From the NCBI RefSeq assembly GCF_000196235.1, contig NC_008541.1:3472001-3536000 (forward strand): 64,000 bases of DNA, read 5' to 3'. Within the stretch, counting starts at the first letter, position 1, and every line of letters starts with the position of its first letter. A program made the position numbers and the translations under genes. The notes beneath the pieces are model-generated. The model was not told the DNA's origin, searched no databases, and saw only the letters and a program-made list of their open reading frames with translations. Shown here piece by piece: positions 26,944-36,153 of the stretch. This stretch comes from Arthrobacter sp. FB24. Lineage in GTDB: Bacteria; Actinomycetota; Actinomycetes; Actinomycetales; Micrococcaceae.

Positions 26944-28257
26944 TCAGGCCACGTAGGTGTCTGCTGCCGCCAGGGCCTCATCCAGGATGGCCAGCCCCGC
27001 GGCGGCGTCGGAGTCGTTCACGTTGAGCGGAGGGGCGACGTGGACGCGGTTGCCCTGGACCAGCGGCAGCAGGCCCCGTTCCCGGCAGGCCTTGACGACG
27101 GAGACCATCGGCGCGTTCGCCGTGCCGGTGGCTCCGGCCGGGACGAGCGGCTCTTTGGTCAGCCGGTTGCGGACCAGTTCGAGGGACCAGAGTCCGCCGA
27201 TGCCGCGAACGTCCCCGACTGACTCGTGCTTGTCTGCGAGCGCCCGGAGTCCCGGCCCCAGGACGTCCGCCCCGAGGCGGCCGGCTGCCGCAACCGTGTC
27301 TTCCTCGTGCATTGCCCTGATGGCGCCGACGGCAGCCGCGCAGGCGAGCGGATGTCCGCTGTACGTCAGGCCCGCCGGGTACGGGCGCTCGGTGAACATC
27401 TCATAGATCGCGTCCCCCACCAGCACGCCGCCCAGCGGCACGTACCCGGAGTTCACGCCCTTCGCAAACGCCATCAGGTCGGGAGCCACGCCGCCGTGCT
27501 CAACCCCGAACCAGGCTCCCGTGCGCCCGAAGCCGACCATCACTTCGTCGGCGATATAGACGATGCCGTGGCGGGTGCACAGGTCACGGACCCCGCGCAG
27601 GTAGCCGGGCGGTGGCACGATGACGCCCGAGCTGCCGGTCACGGACTCCAGGACCAGGCCGGCGATGGTCGACGGGCCCTCCAGGAGGATTACCTGCTCG
27701 AGATGTGCGAGCGCCCGTTCGGATTCCTCCTCCGGGGTCCGCGACCCGAACGCCGTCCGGTACAGGAAGGGACCGAAGAAGTGGACGGCGGCTGCCGCCC
27801 CGGTGTCCGAGGCCCAGCGGCGCGGGTCCCCGGTGAGGTGGATTGAGGCCGCCGTCGAGCCATGGTATGAGCGGTAGGCGGCGAGCACTTTCGGCCGTCC
27901 TGTGTACAGGCGCGACATCCGGACCGCATGCTCGATGGCTTCCGTTCCGCCGGTGGTGAAGAGCACGTGCCCCAGGCCCTTGGGCGCGACCTCCACAATC
28001 AGCCGCGCCGCCTCGCCTCGGATATCGGACGCATTGCCGGGTGCGAGCGCGCACAGGCGGTCTGCCTGCTCCTTGATCGCGGCAACGATGCGCGGATGTT
28101 GGTGGCCAAGGTTGGTGAAAACCAGTTGCGAACTGAAGTCCAGGTAGCGCCGTCCGTTGACGTCGGTGACATAGCTTCCGGAGCCACCGACCAAGGTAGG
28201 CACGTCGCGCGGCCCTTGCACTACCCAGGGGTGGAAGACCAGATCGTCGAGATTCAT
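26944..28257 (-). CDS. Class III PLP aminotransferase, possibly taurine/omega-amino acid:pyruvate
   Basis: 437 residues. Features of class III transaminases: FTTGGTEAIEHAVRMSR, AYRSYHGSTAAS, YIADEVMVGFGRTGAWF and the PLP lysine in FAKGVNSGYVPLGG. The length is normal. It ends 94 nt upstream of the ssuA start on the same strand. With the sulfonate transporter next to it, deamination of taurine or another amino-sulfonate is attractive but is inferred from context; a general omega-transaminase is equally compatible. Confidence 0.85.
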   Translation of the reverse strand: MNLDDLVFHPWVVQGPRDVPTLVGGSGSYVTDVNGRRYLDFSSQLVFTNLGHQHPRIVAAIKEQADRLCALAPGNASDIRGEAARLIVEVAPKGLGHVLFTTGGTEAIEHAVRMSRLYTGRPKVLAAYRSYHGSTAASIHLTGDPRRWASDTGAAAAVHFFGPFLYRTAFGSRTPEEESERALAHLEQVILLEGPSTIAGLVLESVTGSSGVIVPPPGYLRGVRDLCTRHGIVYIADEVMVGFGRTGAWFGVEHGGVAPDLMAFAKGVNSGYVPLGGVLVGDAIYEMFTERPYPAGLTYSGHPLACAAAVGAIRAMHEEDTVAAAGRLGADVLGPGLRALADKHESVGDVRGIGGLWSLELVRNRLTKEPLVPAGATGTANAPMVSVVKACRERGLLPLVQGNRVHVAPPLNVNDSDAAAGLAILDEALAAADTYVA

Positions 28258-28293
28258 GACATCCTCCGTTTCTATTCTTTGGACTGACCAGGT

Positions 28294-29460
28294 TCAGTCG
28301 CCTTTGACGTTGACGAGCTGCCGCAGCCTGTGGCGGACCTTCACCAGGTCCTCCGCATCGCGCATGACGACGTCAATGGGCTTGTACGCCGCGGGAATCT
28401 CGTCGATGAAGGCCTCCGAGGCACGAAACTCAATCCCTTGCATCGCCTTCTTCAGCTCGGCCAGGGAGAACGCCTTTCGCGCCGCTGTGCGCGAATACTC
28501 GCGGCCCGCACCATGCGGCGAGGAATTCAGCGACATGCGGTTGCCACGGCCGGCCACCACATACGAGGCTGTGCCCATGGACCCCGGGATCAGGCCCGGG
28601 TCCCCTGTCTCGGCCCGGATGGCTCCCTTGCGCGAAACCCACACCGCCTTCCCGTAATGGGTTTCCCGGCGGGTGAAGTTGTGGTGGCAGTTGATCCGTT
28701 CCCGTTCCTGAACCTTTCCGCCTGTCCAGGTGCCGAACTGGCTGATCACGCGGTCCATCATTTCCTCACGGTTCAGCAGGGCGAACCGCTGGGCCCAGTG
28801 CAGCTCGTCGATGTACCGGCTGAACTCGGCCGTGCCCTCTTCCAGGTAGGCGAGGTCGTCGTCGGGAAGCGCGATCCGTTTCTCCCGCGTCATGCGCTGC
28901 GCGACGCTGATGTGGTGCTGCGCGATCTTGTTGCCAATACCTCGGGAGCCGGAGTGCAGGAACAACCAAATGGCATCCGTCTCGTCCGCGCAGACCTCGA
29001 TGAAATGGTTGCCTGATCCGAGCGAGCCAAGCTGGAGCTCCCACTTCGCTACGTACTGGCCCGGATCAAACCTGGCCTTGGCGGCCAGCCTCCCCAGCTC
29101 GGCGATTCGCGCTTCGGCCGTGGCCGTGATCCTGCGGTTGTTGTGTCCGGCCGACAGCGGGATAACGCGTTCAATGGCCTCCCGCAGCCGTTTCCGGTCC
29201 GGCGGCAGATCCGTGAGGAAGTACTGCGTCCTGACTGCAATCATGCCGCAGCCGATGTCCACGCCCACCGCCGCCGGAATCACCGCGCCCAGGGTGGGGA
29301 TGACGGACCCCACCGTGGCGCCCTTTCCCAGATGGGCGTCCGGCATCAGCGCCAGATGCGGATAAATGAAGGGCAGCCGGGACGTTCTGACGGCCTGCTC
29401 CCGCGTCTCGGCGTCCAGGATGGAAGCCCAGTTGATGAGCCGGCTGTTGATGCGTTCCAC
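28294..29460 (-). CDS. rtcB: RNA ligase RtcB (3'-phosphate/2',3'-cyclic phosphate RNA ligase)
   Basis: 388 residues. The frame is open to 29805, but GTG 29460 follows GGGAGGG by six bases and gives MERINSRLINWASIL, the normal start. Conserved Mn/GTP site residues are present: LMPDAHLGKGATVGSVI, VDIGCGM (Cys ligand), LGSGNHFIEV, HHNF, PGSMG and the guanylylated His in SPHGAGREYSR. RtcB joins RNA ends in repair or tRNA maturation. No archease gene is adjacent. It is divergent from the GYD-domain gene at 29656. Confidence 0.92.
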   Translation of the reverse strand: MERINSRLINWASILDAETREQAVRTSRLPFIYPHLALMPDAHLGKGATVGSVIPTLGAVIPAAVGVDIGCGMIAVRTQYFLTDLPPDRKRLREAIERVIPLSAGHNNRRITATAEARIAELGRLAAKARFDPGQYVAKWELQLGSLGSGNHFIEVCADETDAIWLFLHSGSRGIGNKIAQHHISVAQRMTREKRIALPDDDLAYLEEGTAEFSRYIDELHWAQRFALLNREEMMDRVISQFGTWTGGKVQERERINCHHNFTRRETHYGKAVWVSRKGAIRAETGDPGLIPGSMGTASYVVAGRGNRMSLNSSPHGAGREYSRTAARKAFSLAELKKAMQGIEFRASEAFIDEIPAAYKPIDVVMRDAEDLVKVRHRLRQLVNVKGD

Positions 29461-29655
29461 GATCTGCCCTCCCGCCGGGATAGGGCGAAAGTAAGGCCGC
29501 AGGGCTGCCGTGTCAACACCCCGCGGCAGCCATGCGGAACCCGGCAGCCATTGCTGACCGGGCGGCGGACTGCCATCCTTGCTGGACCGGCGCCCCCGGC
29601 ACACCCACCACCAGTCACCGGGCCACCAGCCCCACCAAGAGGAAAGGACGAGGCG

Positions 29656-29982
29656 ATGCCGCTCTACCTGTCGAGGTTCAGCTACACACCGGACACCTGG
29701 GCCAAACTGATCAGCAATCCCGAAGACCGCAGGAAGGCCGCCCAGACCTACATTGAATCCGTCGGCGGCAAGCTCCACGGCTTCTGGTACGCCTTCGGCT
29801 CGCACGACGGCTATAACTTGTGGGAGGCACCGGACAACGTGTCCATGGCCGCGGTTGCACTCGCGATCAGCGGAGGCGGCGCACTCAGCTCATTCGAAAC
29901 GACGGTGCTCCTGAGCGTCGACGAAACACTGGAGGCGCTTCGCAAGGCCGATCAAATCAAGTACCGGCGTCCCGGCACCTGA
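29656..29982 (+). CDS. GYD-domain protein
   Basis: 108 residues from ATG 29656, preceded by GAGGAAAGGACGAGG. The protein reads YLSRFSYTPDTWAKLI, then a KLHGFWYAFGSHDGYNLWEAP segment and a C-terminal LSVDETLEALRKA, matching the small GYD family of dimeric alpha-beta barrel proteins. Biochemical function is unknown. It stands alone, divergent from rtcB and convergent with the frameshifted RelA/SpoT gene. Confidence 0.82.
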   Translation: MPLYLSRFSYTPDTWAKLISNPEDRRKAAQTYIESVGGKLHGFWYAFGSHDGYNLWEAPDNVSMAAVALAISGGGALSSFETTVLLSVDETLEALRKADQIKYRRPGT

Positions 29983-30003
29983 GGAATGGATCCATAAAGG
30001 GCC

Positions 30004-31013
30004 TCAGTCCTGCATGCGCTCCAGCCGGTACGTCAGCTTCGCTTCCCGTTTGGGGTCGTCCCCCAAGGATTTGGTGCGCGCAATGTAGTCCACGCCCCAC
30101 GTCTTCAGCAGGAAGTCGTCGGCAATGCGGACGTGGCCGGCGGGGAATTTGTAGTCCATCCGCTTGGCCACGCCGGACCAGTCGGCGGCACCGAAGAGTT
30201 CCTCGGCGTCGGCCACGGTCCGCACGCCGTTTGCCGCCAGCAGGTCCCCCAGCCAGCCGTATTGCCGGGCCTGGCTCCTGGGGTGTTCGGACAGCAACCG
30301 GGCGAGCATGTCCTGGAGGATGTCCCCGGTGAGCTCGGTAGCGGCAGGGTTCGCCGCGAACTCGGCTGTGCTTTCGGCCTGGCGGCGCTTGACGATGTCG
30401 TTGATGGCGGAGAACTGGGCGTCCGCGAGTTCGATCAGGGTTGACGCCATGGTGAACGCGCGGTCCACTTCCGCGTTGGCCTCGGCCAGGCCCTTGTAGC
30501 GGATGTCATGTTCGAAGGCGGCCCACGCGTGCTGCAGCACAGTCCGGATCTGGACCTCGAAGCGCTCCCCGATGAACGTCTGGCAGCCCACGGGAACGTT
30601 CTCGGCAGGGACTTCCAGGACCAGGTGCCGGCCGGCGTAGCCGATCTGGCCGTTCCGCCGCTGGGAGCTCGTTTTGTCGTCGTCCTCGCGGCACTGAATT
30701 GCCCCTTCAGGGCTGTTGCAACGTCGGCAATATCGGGCTCCAGGAACATGATGACCCTGACGCCGATGAGGTCGTCGAGCTGTTCGAGTCCACGTTCATA
30801 CTTGAATCTGCCATCGGCGGTGAGCCGGTCCAGCTTTCCTTTGACCGAGCCGGGATCCTTGACCCGGGCCTGGACGGTGTGATGGTTGAGGCCGTCGTCG
30901 CGGAGCCGGGCACGGATGGCGTGCCCGATGGCGTCCGATGCCGCATTCAGCCGGGGCAGCAGCGCACTGTATTGCTCCAGGGAGCTGGCTACAACTGACT
31001 CATGATCTTCCAA
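30004..31013 (-). pseudogene. RelA/SpoT-domain (GTP pyrophosphokinase-like) gene with a single-base frameshift
   Basis: The N-terminal half (from ATG 31013) reads ERGLEQLDDLIGVRVIMFLEPDI and runs out of the family pattern at ALKGQFSA. The family sequence continues in another frame from CREDDDKTSSQRRNGQ through ERFEVQIRTVLQHAWAAFEHDIRYKG to the stop at 30004. One missing base near 30693-30695 explains the break; restoring it gives about 336 residues, a usual length for stand-alone RelA/SpoT-domain proteins without an HD domain. It may be a recent pseudogene, or a sequencing error. If intact it would make or bind alarmones. Confidence 0.82.
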
Positions 31014-31103
31014 CCGGTCCCCCTCAGATCATCGCGCAGCGCATCTACCAGCAGGGTATCCAAGCCGGCCGCTTTCAGCTACTGCCGGATCTTCAGGTGC
31101 TAC

Positions 31104-31171
31104 CGAAAAAACCGCGGCCTGTTCGCCGAACCGGTCGGTGAAGGTCCGGATCTGCGAACAAGCCGCGGTTT
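31104..31171 (-). terminator. Rho-independent terminator after cysN
   Basis: 31109-31126 pairs with 31154-31171 (18 bp, one wobble). On the minus strand the stem closes with GGCCGCGG followed by six T. It lies 13 nt after the cysN stop and ends the sulfate-assimilation operon. Confidence 0.9.
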
Positions 31172-31184
31172 CGTAGTGCAGGGA

Positions 31185-32618
31185 TCAGATGCTGTAGCGC
31201 TCGTCCTCGTGGTCGCCCGGGTGGTCATTGACCAGGCCGGCGGCCAGGGTGTTGCCGTCGAGCGGATCGATCACCAGGAACGCGCCGGTACGGCGGTGGT
31301 GGAGGTAGTTTTCCAGCGGCAGCGGGGCGGCGAGCCGGAGCTGCGCGTGGCCGATGTCGTTGAGCTCCAGGCTGGACGCGCCCTCAAGCTTGAAGGTGGC
31401 GAGGTCCAGTTTCCCGCTGACGCTGCGGACCAGCGCCTGCACGGTGCGCGTGCCGTGCTTGACCAGCACCTTGGCGCCCTCGCGGAGCGGCTTTGGGGAC
31501 AGCCAGCAAAGCGCGGCGTAGAGGTCGGCGGAGGCTTCACGGACGGTGCCTGCGGCGGCGATCGTGTCACCGCGAGCCACATCGAATTCGTCAGCGAGGC
31601 GGATTGCCACCGACTGCGGTGCCACGGCTTCGGTGAGCTCGGCGCCCGCGAAGTCGATGCCCGTCACCGTGGTGGTGCGCGGGTCCTGGCCGGGGGTCAG
31701 CACGCTGACCTTGTCCCCCACCTGCACCGAGCCTTCGGTGATCTGCCCGGCGTAGGCACGGTAGTCACGGTATTTCTCGACGTCGAGTCCGCCGGCAACC
31801 GCGTCGGGAGCCAGCGCGCCCTGCGGCCGGATGACGAGCTGCACCGGGAAACGGAAGCTCTCCAGGTGGCTTTCCAGTTCGTCCGCGGCAGGAAGGGTTT
31901 CGAGGACTTCGAGCAGTGCCGGGCCCGTGTACCAGGGGGTGCGCTCCGAGCGCTCCACCACGTTGTCGCCGTCGAGCGCGGAAACCGGAACCACCAGCAG
32001 GTCGGTGATGCCATCGGCTCCGAGGCCCAGTTCGCGGCCAACCTTCTGCACGTCGGCCTCGATCCCGCGGAACACGTCCTCGCTGAAGTCCACCAGGTCG
32101 ATCTTGTTCACGGCCACGATCACGTGGGCCACGCGCAGCAGCTGCAGCACGGAGAGGTGCCGGCGGGTCTGCTCCAGGACACCCTTGCGGGCGTCAATGA
32201 GTACGACGACGGCATCCGCGGTGGACGCGCCGGTCACCGTGTTCTTGGTGTACTGCACGTGCCCGGGGCAGTCAGCCAGGATGAAGCTGCGGCGGTCGGT
32301 GGCGAAGTAGCGGTAGGCGACGTCGATGGTGATGCCCTGCTCGCGCTCGGCACGCAGGCCGTCGGTCAGGAGGGCGAGGTCGATCGCTTTCGTGCCGGTG
32401 GCCCCGGCGCCGCCAAATCCGCGGTCCGCGGAGGTGCGGGCGACGGCGTCGAGCTGGTCGGCGAGGATTGCCTTGGAGTCGTGCAGGAGGCGGCCCACCA
32501 AAGTGGACTTGCCGTCGTCGACCGATCCTGCGGTGGCGAAGCGGAACAGCGACGCGTGCGCGAGGGGGGCCTCGTCAAGAAGGGCGGCCGCGCGGGCTGT
32601 ATCGATTTCGGTGCTCAT
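31185..32618 (-). CDS. cysN: Sulfate adenylyltransferase subunit 1 (GTPase) CysN
   Basis: 477 residues. GTPase motifs: GSVDDGKSTLVGRLLHD (G1), DCPGHVQYT (G3) and NKIDLVD (G4), with EF-Tu-like beta-barrel domains after them. It drives ATP sulfurylase with CysD. There is no fused APS-kinase domain, which fits the APS-reductase route encoded by the adjacent cysH. ATG overlaps the cysD stop by one base (TAATG), showing translational coupling. Confidence 0.95.
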   Translation of the reverse strand: MSTEIDTARAAALLDEAPLAHASLFRFATAGSVDDGKSTLVGRLLHDSKAILADQLDAVARTSADRGFGGAGATGTKAIDLALLTDGLRAEREQGITIDVAYRYFATDRRSFILADCPGHVQYTKNTVTGASTADAVVVLIDARKGVLEQTRRHLSVLQLLRVAHVIVAVNKIDLVDFSEDVFRGIEADVQKVGRELGLGADGITDLLVVPVSALDGDNVVERSERTPWYTGPALLEVLETLPAADELESHLESFRFPVQLVIRPQGALAPDAVAGGLDVEKYRDYRAYAGQITEGSVQVGDKVSVLTPGQDPRTTTVTGIDFAGAELTEAVAPQSVAIRLADEFDVARGDTIAAAGTVREASADLYAALCWLSPKPLREGAKVLVKHGTRTVQALVRSVSGKLDLATFKLEGASSLELNDIGHAQLRLAAPLPLENYLHHRRTGAFLVIDPLDGNTLAAGLVNDHPGDHEDERYSI

Positions 32619-33565
32619 TAGAAATAGCCATCCTTCTTGCGGTCTTCCATGGCTGCCTCGGAGATGCGGTCATCCGCACGGGTGGCGCCACGTTCGGTGA
32701 TGGTGGAGGCGGCAACTTCAATGACGACGTCGCGCACCGTGGCGGCGGCCGACTCAACGGCGCCGGTGCAGGACATGTCGCCGACGGTCCGGTAGCGGAC
32801 GGTCTTGGTGATGACTTCCTCGTCGGGGCGGGGCTGGGAGACCTCGCCCACGGCGCGCCACATGCCGTCGCGGGCAAAGACCTCGCGGTCGTGGGCGTAG
32901 TACAGGCCGGGCAGTTCAATGTTTTCGCGCTCGATGTAGCGCCACACATCCAGCTCGGTCCAGTTGCTGATGGGGAACGCGCGGACGTGCTGGCCCACGG
33001 TGTGGCGGCCGTTGTACAGGTTCCAGAGCTCGGGGCGCTGGTTGCGCGGGTCCCACTGGCCGAATTCGTCGCGGAGGCTCAGGATGCGCTCCTTGGCGCG
33101 GGCCTTGTCCTCGTCGCGGCGGCCGCCGCCGAAGACGGCGTCGAACTTGTTGCGCTGGATCGCGTCCAGCAGCGGGACGGTCTGCAGCGGGTTGCGGGTG
33201 CCGTCGGCACGCTCGGCCAGTTCGCCGCTGTCGATGAACTCCTGCACGGAGCCGACAACCAGCTTCAGGCCCAGGCGTTCGACCGTGCGGTCTCGGAAGT
33301 CGATGACCTCGGGAAAGTTGTGGCCGGTGTCCACGTGCAGCACGGGGAAGGGGACCTTGCCCGGCCAGAACGCCTTGGTGGCAAGGTGCAGCATCACCAC
33401 GGAGTCCTTGCCGCCGGAGAACAGCAGCGCAGGCTTCTCGAACTCGGCCACGACTTCGCGGATGATGTGGATGGCCTCGGACTCAAGGGTGTCCAGGCTG
33501 GAGAGGCGCGTGGAGGCAGCAGCGTCAGTCACCTGGGTGGGCTCCTCAGTTAGGAAAGTGCTCAT
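32618..33565 (-). CDS. cysD: Sulfate adenylyltransferase subunit 2 CysD
   Basis: 315 residues from ATG 33565, which overlaps the cysH stop (ATGA); the frame extends five codons upstream. The PP-loop is LLFSGGKDSVVMLHLA, followed by HVDTGHNFPE, FGGGRRDEDKARAKER and the C-terminal DRISEAAMEDRKKDGYF that is near-invariant in CysD. It makes APS from sulfate and ATP. Confidence 0.95.
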   Translation of the reverse strand: MSTFLTEEPTQVTDAAASTRLSSLDTLESEAIHIIREVVAEFEKPALLFSGGKDSVVMLHLATKAFWPGKVPFPVLHVDTGHNFPEVIDFRDRTVERLGLKLVVGSVQEFIDSGELAERADGTRNPLQTVPLLDAIQRNKFDAVFGGGRRDEDKARAKERILSLRDEFGQWDPRNQRPELWNLYNGRHTVGQHVRAFPISNWTELDVWRYIERENIELPGLYYAHDREVFARDGMWRAVGEVSQPRPDEEVITKTVRYRTVGDMSCTGAVESAAATVRDVVIEVAASTITERGATRADDRISEAAMEDRKKDGYF

Positions 33566-34353
33566 ACGTGTAGTCCGCATTCTGTCTTGTCGGTTCCTGC
33601 CCAGCGGCCGGCGCGGGGGTCATCGCCGGGCGCTACCTTGCGTGTGCAGGGCTGGCAGCCAATGGACGGGTAGCCCTGTGAAAGCAGCGGGTTGACGGGA
33701 AGGAGGTTGTCGTCGGAGTACTGCACCAGCTGGTCGAAACTCCACGCTGCCACCGGGTTGACCTTGACCAGGCCGTTGGCCTCGTCCCAGGTGATCAGCG
33801 GGGTGTTGGTGCGCGTGGGGGCTTCGTCGCGGCGCACGCCGGTGAACCACAGTTCATAGCGGGCCAGGGTGCGGCGCAGCGGGGCCACCTTGCGGAGGGC
33901 GCAGCACTGGGCGGCGTCGCGGGCGAACAGGTCCTTGCCCAGGAGCCGGTCCTGCTGCTCCACGGTGTTCTCAGGAAGCACGTCCACCACGTTGACGCGG
34001 AGGTTCGCGGCCACCTCGTCGCGCGTGGCGTAGGTCTCCGGGAAGTGGTATCCCGTCTCCAGGAACAGGACGTCGACGCCGGGAAGCTGGTCAGCCACGA
34101 GTGCCGGCAGGACGGCGTCGGCCATGGAGCAGGCGACGGCGACGGCGGGCAGCTCGAAGTTCCGCTCCACCCAGGCGATGACATCGCGGGCGGGCGCGTC
34201 CCACCCGAGCTCGGCGGCACCGGCTTCGGCGATGGCCTTCAGCTCGTCGTGCGAGCGGAGCTTGGGAGCGGCGGTCGCCACCGTCTCCTCAACCTGCGCG
34301 GCGGCCTCAGCCGGTGCAACCACGGGGTCTACCCCAAGGGCGTGCTTACTCAC
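33562..34353 (-). CDS. cysH: Assimilatory adenylylsulfate (APS) reductase CysH
   Basis: 263 residues. The Fe-S cysteine pairs that mark APS (rather than PAPS) reductases are present: AAQCCALRKV and SIGCQPCTRKV, plus the catalytic C-terminal Cys in KTECGLHV. FLETGYHFPET is the PP-loop family motif. It reduces APS to sulfite using thioredoxin. It overlaps sir by four bases upstream and cysD by four bases downstream. Confidence 0.94.
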   Translation of the reverse strand: MSKHALGVDPVVAPAEAAAQVEETVATAAPKLRSHDELKAIAEAGAAELGWDAPARDVIAWVERNFELPAVAVACSMADAVLPALVADQLPGVDVLFLETGYHFPETYATRDEVAANLRVNVVDVLPENTVEQQDRLLGKDLFARDAAQCCALRKVAPLRRTLARYELWFTGVRRDEAPTRTNTPLITWDEANGLVKVNPVAAWSFDQLVQYSDDNLLPVNPLLSQGYPSIGCQPCTRKVAPGDDPRAGRWAGTDKTECGLHV

Positions 34354-36095
34354 TGGAGGTCCTCCTCATCGGCCGCGTGGGCCCATTCGGCGAAGGTCTG
34401 GCCTTCGGCGTGTTCCGCCACGAACTTCCGGACCACGCGTTCCACGTAGTCGGGCAGGTCCTCGACGTAGACCTTCAAACCGCGGACGGTACGTCCGAGG
34501 CCGGCTTCTTCGCGCTCGTGGGAAGCCAGCCCGCCGCCCAGGTGGACCTGGAAGCCGGGGCTGGGATCGCCGTCGGGCGTTGGCAGCATCATGCCCTTGA
34601 GTCCGATGTCCGCGGTCTGGATGCGGGCGCAGGAGTTGGGGCAGCCGTTGATGTGCAGCGACAGGGCCTGCGGCAGTTGGCCGCTCTCGACGAGGTCGGC
34701 GAGGCGGCGTTCCAGCTCGGCCACGGCGGTTGCGGCGGTGACCTTGGTTTCCACGATGGCCAGCTTGCAGTATTCGATGCCGGTGCAGGCGATGGTGCCG
34801 CGGCGGAACACGGACGGCCGGGCGGAGAGGCCCAGGGCGTCGAGCTCGGCCACCAGCAGTTCAACCTCGTCCTTGGGGACGTCCAGCACAACCAGCTTCT
34901 GGTGCGGAGTGGTGCGCAGGCGGTAGGAACCGCGGGCTTCGAGGGTGTCTGCCAGCTTCACCAGCTGTGCGCCGGAGAGGCGGCCCGCAATCGGGGTGGC
35001 GCCGATGAAGAACTTGCCGTCCTTCTGTTCGTGCACGCCCACGTGGTCGCCCGGGGTGGACGGCTTGGGTGCCGCGGGACCGTCGGCCAGCTTGTAGCCA
35101 AGGTATTCGTCCTCGAGGATCTGGCGGAACTTCTCCGGGCCCCAGTCGGCCATCAGGAACTTCAGGCGTGCCTTGGTGCGCATCCGGCGGTAACCGTAGT
35201 CACGGAAGATGCTGGTGACGCCGAGCCACACGTCGGCTGCCTGCTCAGGCGTGACGAAGGCGCCCAGGCGCTTGCCGAGCATCGGGTTGGTGGACAGTGC
35301 GCCGCCGGCCCAGAGGTCATAGCCGATGCCGAGTTCGGGGTGTTTGACGCCCACCAGGGCGAAGTCGTTGATCTCGTGCACCACGTCCTGGCTGGGGTGG
35401 CCGGTGATGGCGGTCTTGTACTTGCGCGGCAGGTTGGACAGCAGCGGGTTGCCGATGAACCGCTCCCCCAGCTCTTCGATCAGGGGCGTGGGGTCGATGA
35501 TCTCGTCCTTGGCGATGCCGGCCACGGGCGAACCGAGGATGACGCGGGGGACGTCGCCGCAGGCTTCGGTGGTGGACAGGCCCACGCCTTCCAGCCGGTT
35601 CCAGATCTCGGGGATATCCTCCACGCGGATCCAGTGCAGCTGGATGTTCTGGCGGTCGGTGAGGTCGGCCGAATCCCGGGCGAAATCCACGGAGATGTTG
35701 CCGATCACGCGCAGCTGCTCGGTGGTGAGCGCACCGCCGTCGATCCTTACCCGGAGCATGAAGTACTTGTCCTCAAGCTCGTGCGGCTCCAGCGTAGCGG
35801 TCTTGCCGCCGTCGATCCCGGGCTTGCGCTGCGTGTAGAGGCCCCACCAGCGGAAGCGGCCGTGCAGGTCCTGGCCGGGGATGGAGTCGAAGCCGTCCTT
35901 GGAGTAGATGGACTCGATACGCTCGCGGACGTTGAGGCCGTCGTCCTCCTGCTTCCAGGTTTCGTTGGCGTTGAGCGGGGTGGTGCCGTCAACCTTCCAC
36001 TGGCCGTGCGGCTTCGCTGCCGGTCGGTTGGTGCGTGCGGGTCGCTTGGGGGCAGCGGAGTCCGCGGACGCTCCGGCTAGAGCTATATCAGTCAT
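34350..36095 (-). CDS. sir: Ferredoxin-dependent sulfite reductase
   Basis: 581 residues of the nitrite/sulfite reductase family. Siroheme/4Fe-4S cysteines are in ACTGIEYCKLA and NGCPNSCARIQ. A Tyr in GRFRWWGLYTQRKPG and a Cys in TTEACGDVPR correspond to the Tyr-Cys pair known in the mycobacterial SirA/NirA sulfite reductase. It produces sulfide from sulfite using ferredoxin, with electrons probably from the FprA-like reductase at 19179. The N-terminal ~35 residues are Ala/Pro/Arg-rich. ATG 36095 is preceded by the 54-nt cbiX-sir spacer. Confidence 0.93.
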   Translation of the reverse strand: MTDIALAGASADSAAPKRPARTNRPAAKPHGQWKVDGTTPLNANETWKQEDDGLNVRERIESIYSKDGFDSIPGQDLHGRFRWWGLYTQRKPGIDGGKTATLEPHELEDKYFMLRVRIDGGALTTEQLRVIGNISVDFARDSADLTDRQNIQLHWIRVEDIPEIWNRLEGVGLSTTEACGDVPRVILGSPVAGIAKDEIIDPTPLIEELGERFIGNPLLSNLPRKYKTAITGHPSQDVVHEINDFALVGVKHPELGIGYDLWAGGALSTNPMLGKRLGAFVTPEQAADVWLGVTSIFRDYGYRRMRTKARLKFLMADWGPEKFRQILEDEYLGYKLADGPAAPKPSTPGDHVGVHEQKDGKFFIGATPIAGRLSGAQLVKLADTLEARGSYRLRTTPHQKLVVLDVPKDEVELLVAELDALGLSARPSVFRRGTIACTGIEYCKLAIVETKVTAATAVAELERRLADLVESGQLPQALSLHINGCPNSCARIQTADIGLKGMMLPTPDGDPSPGFQVHLGGGLASHEREEAGLGRTVRGLKVYVEDLPDYVERVVRKFVAEHAEGQTFAEWAHAADEEDLQ

Positions 36096-36136
36096 GCATC
36101 GACTGTAGGTGCCACCGGAAAGCCGTCACAAAGGGT

Positions 36137-36153
36137 CAGAAACGCGAGGTCAC
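36137..36153 (-). promoter_or_regulatory. Candidate sulfur-regulon motif upstream of sir
   Basis: GTGACCTCGCGTTTCTG on the minus strand, 41 nt before the sir start, matches the ssuA upstream motif at 14 of 17 bases and at the same distance from the start codon. It overlaps the cbiX stop codon. Confidence 0.4.

Noticed and set aside
31002..32621. Plus-strand 539-codon frame opposite cysN
   Set aside because: It is an antisense shadow; cysN has intact GTPase motifs and operon context.
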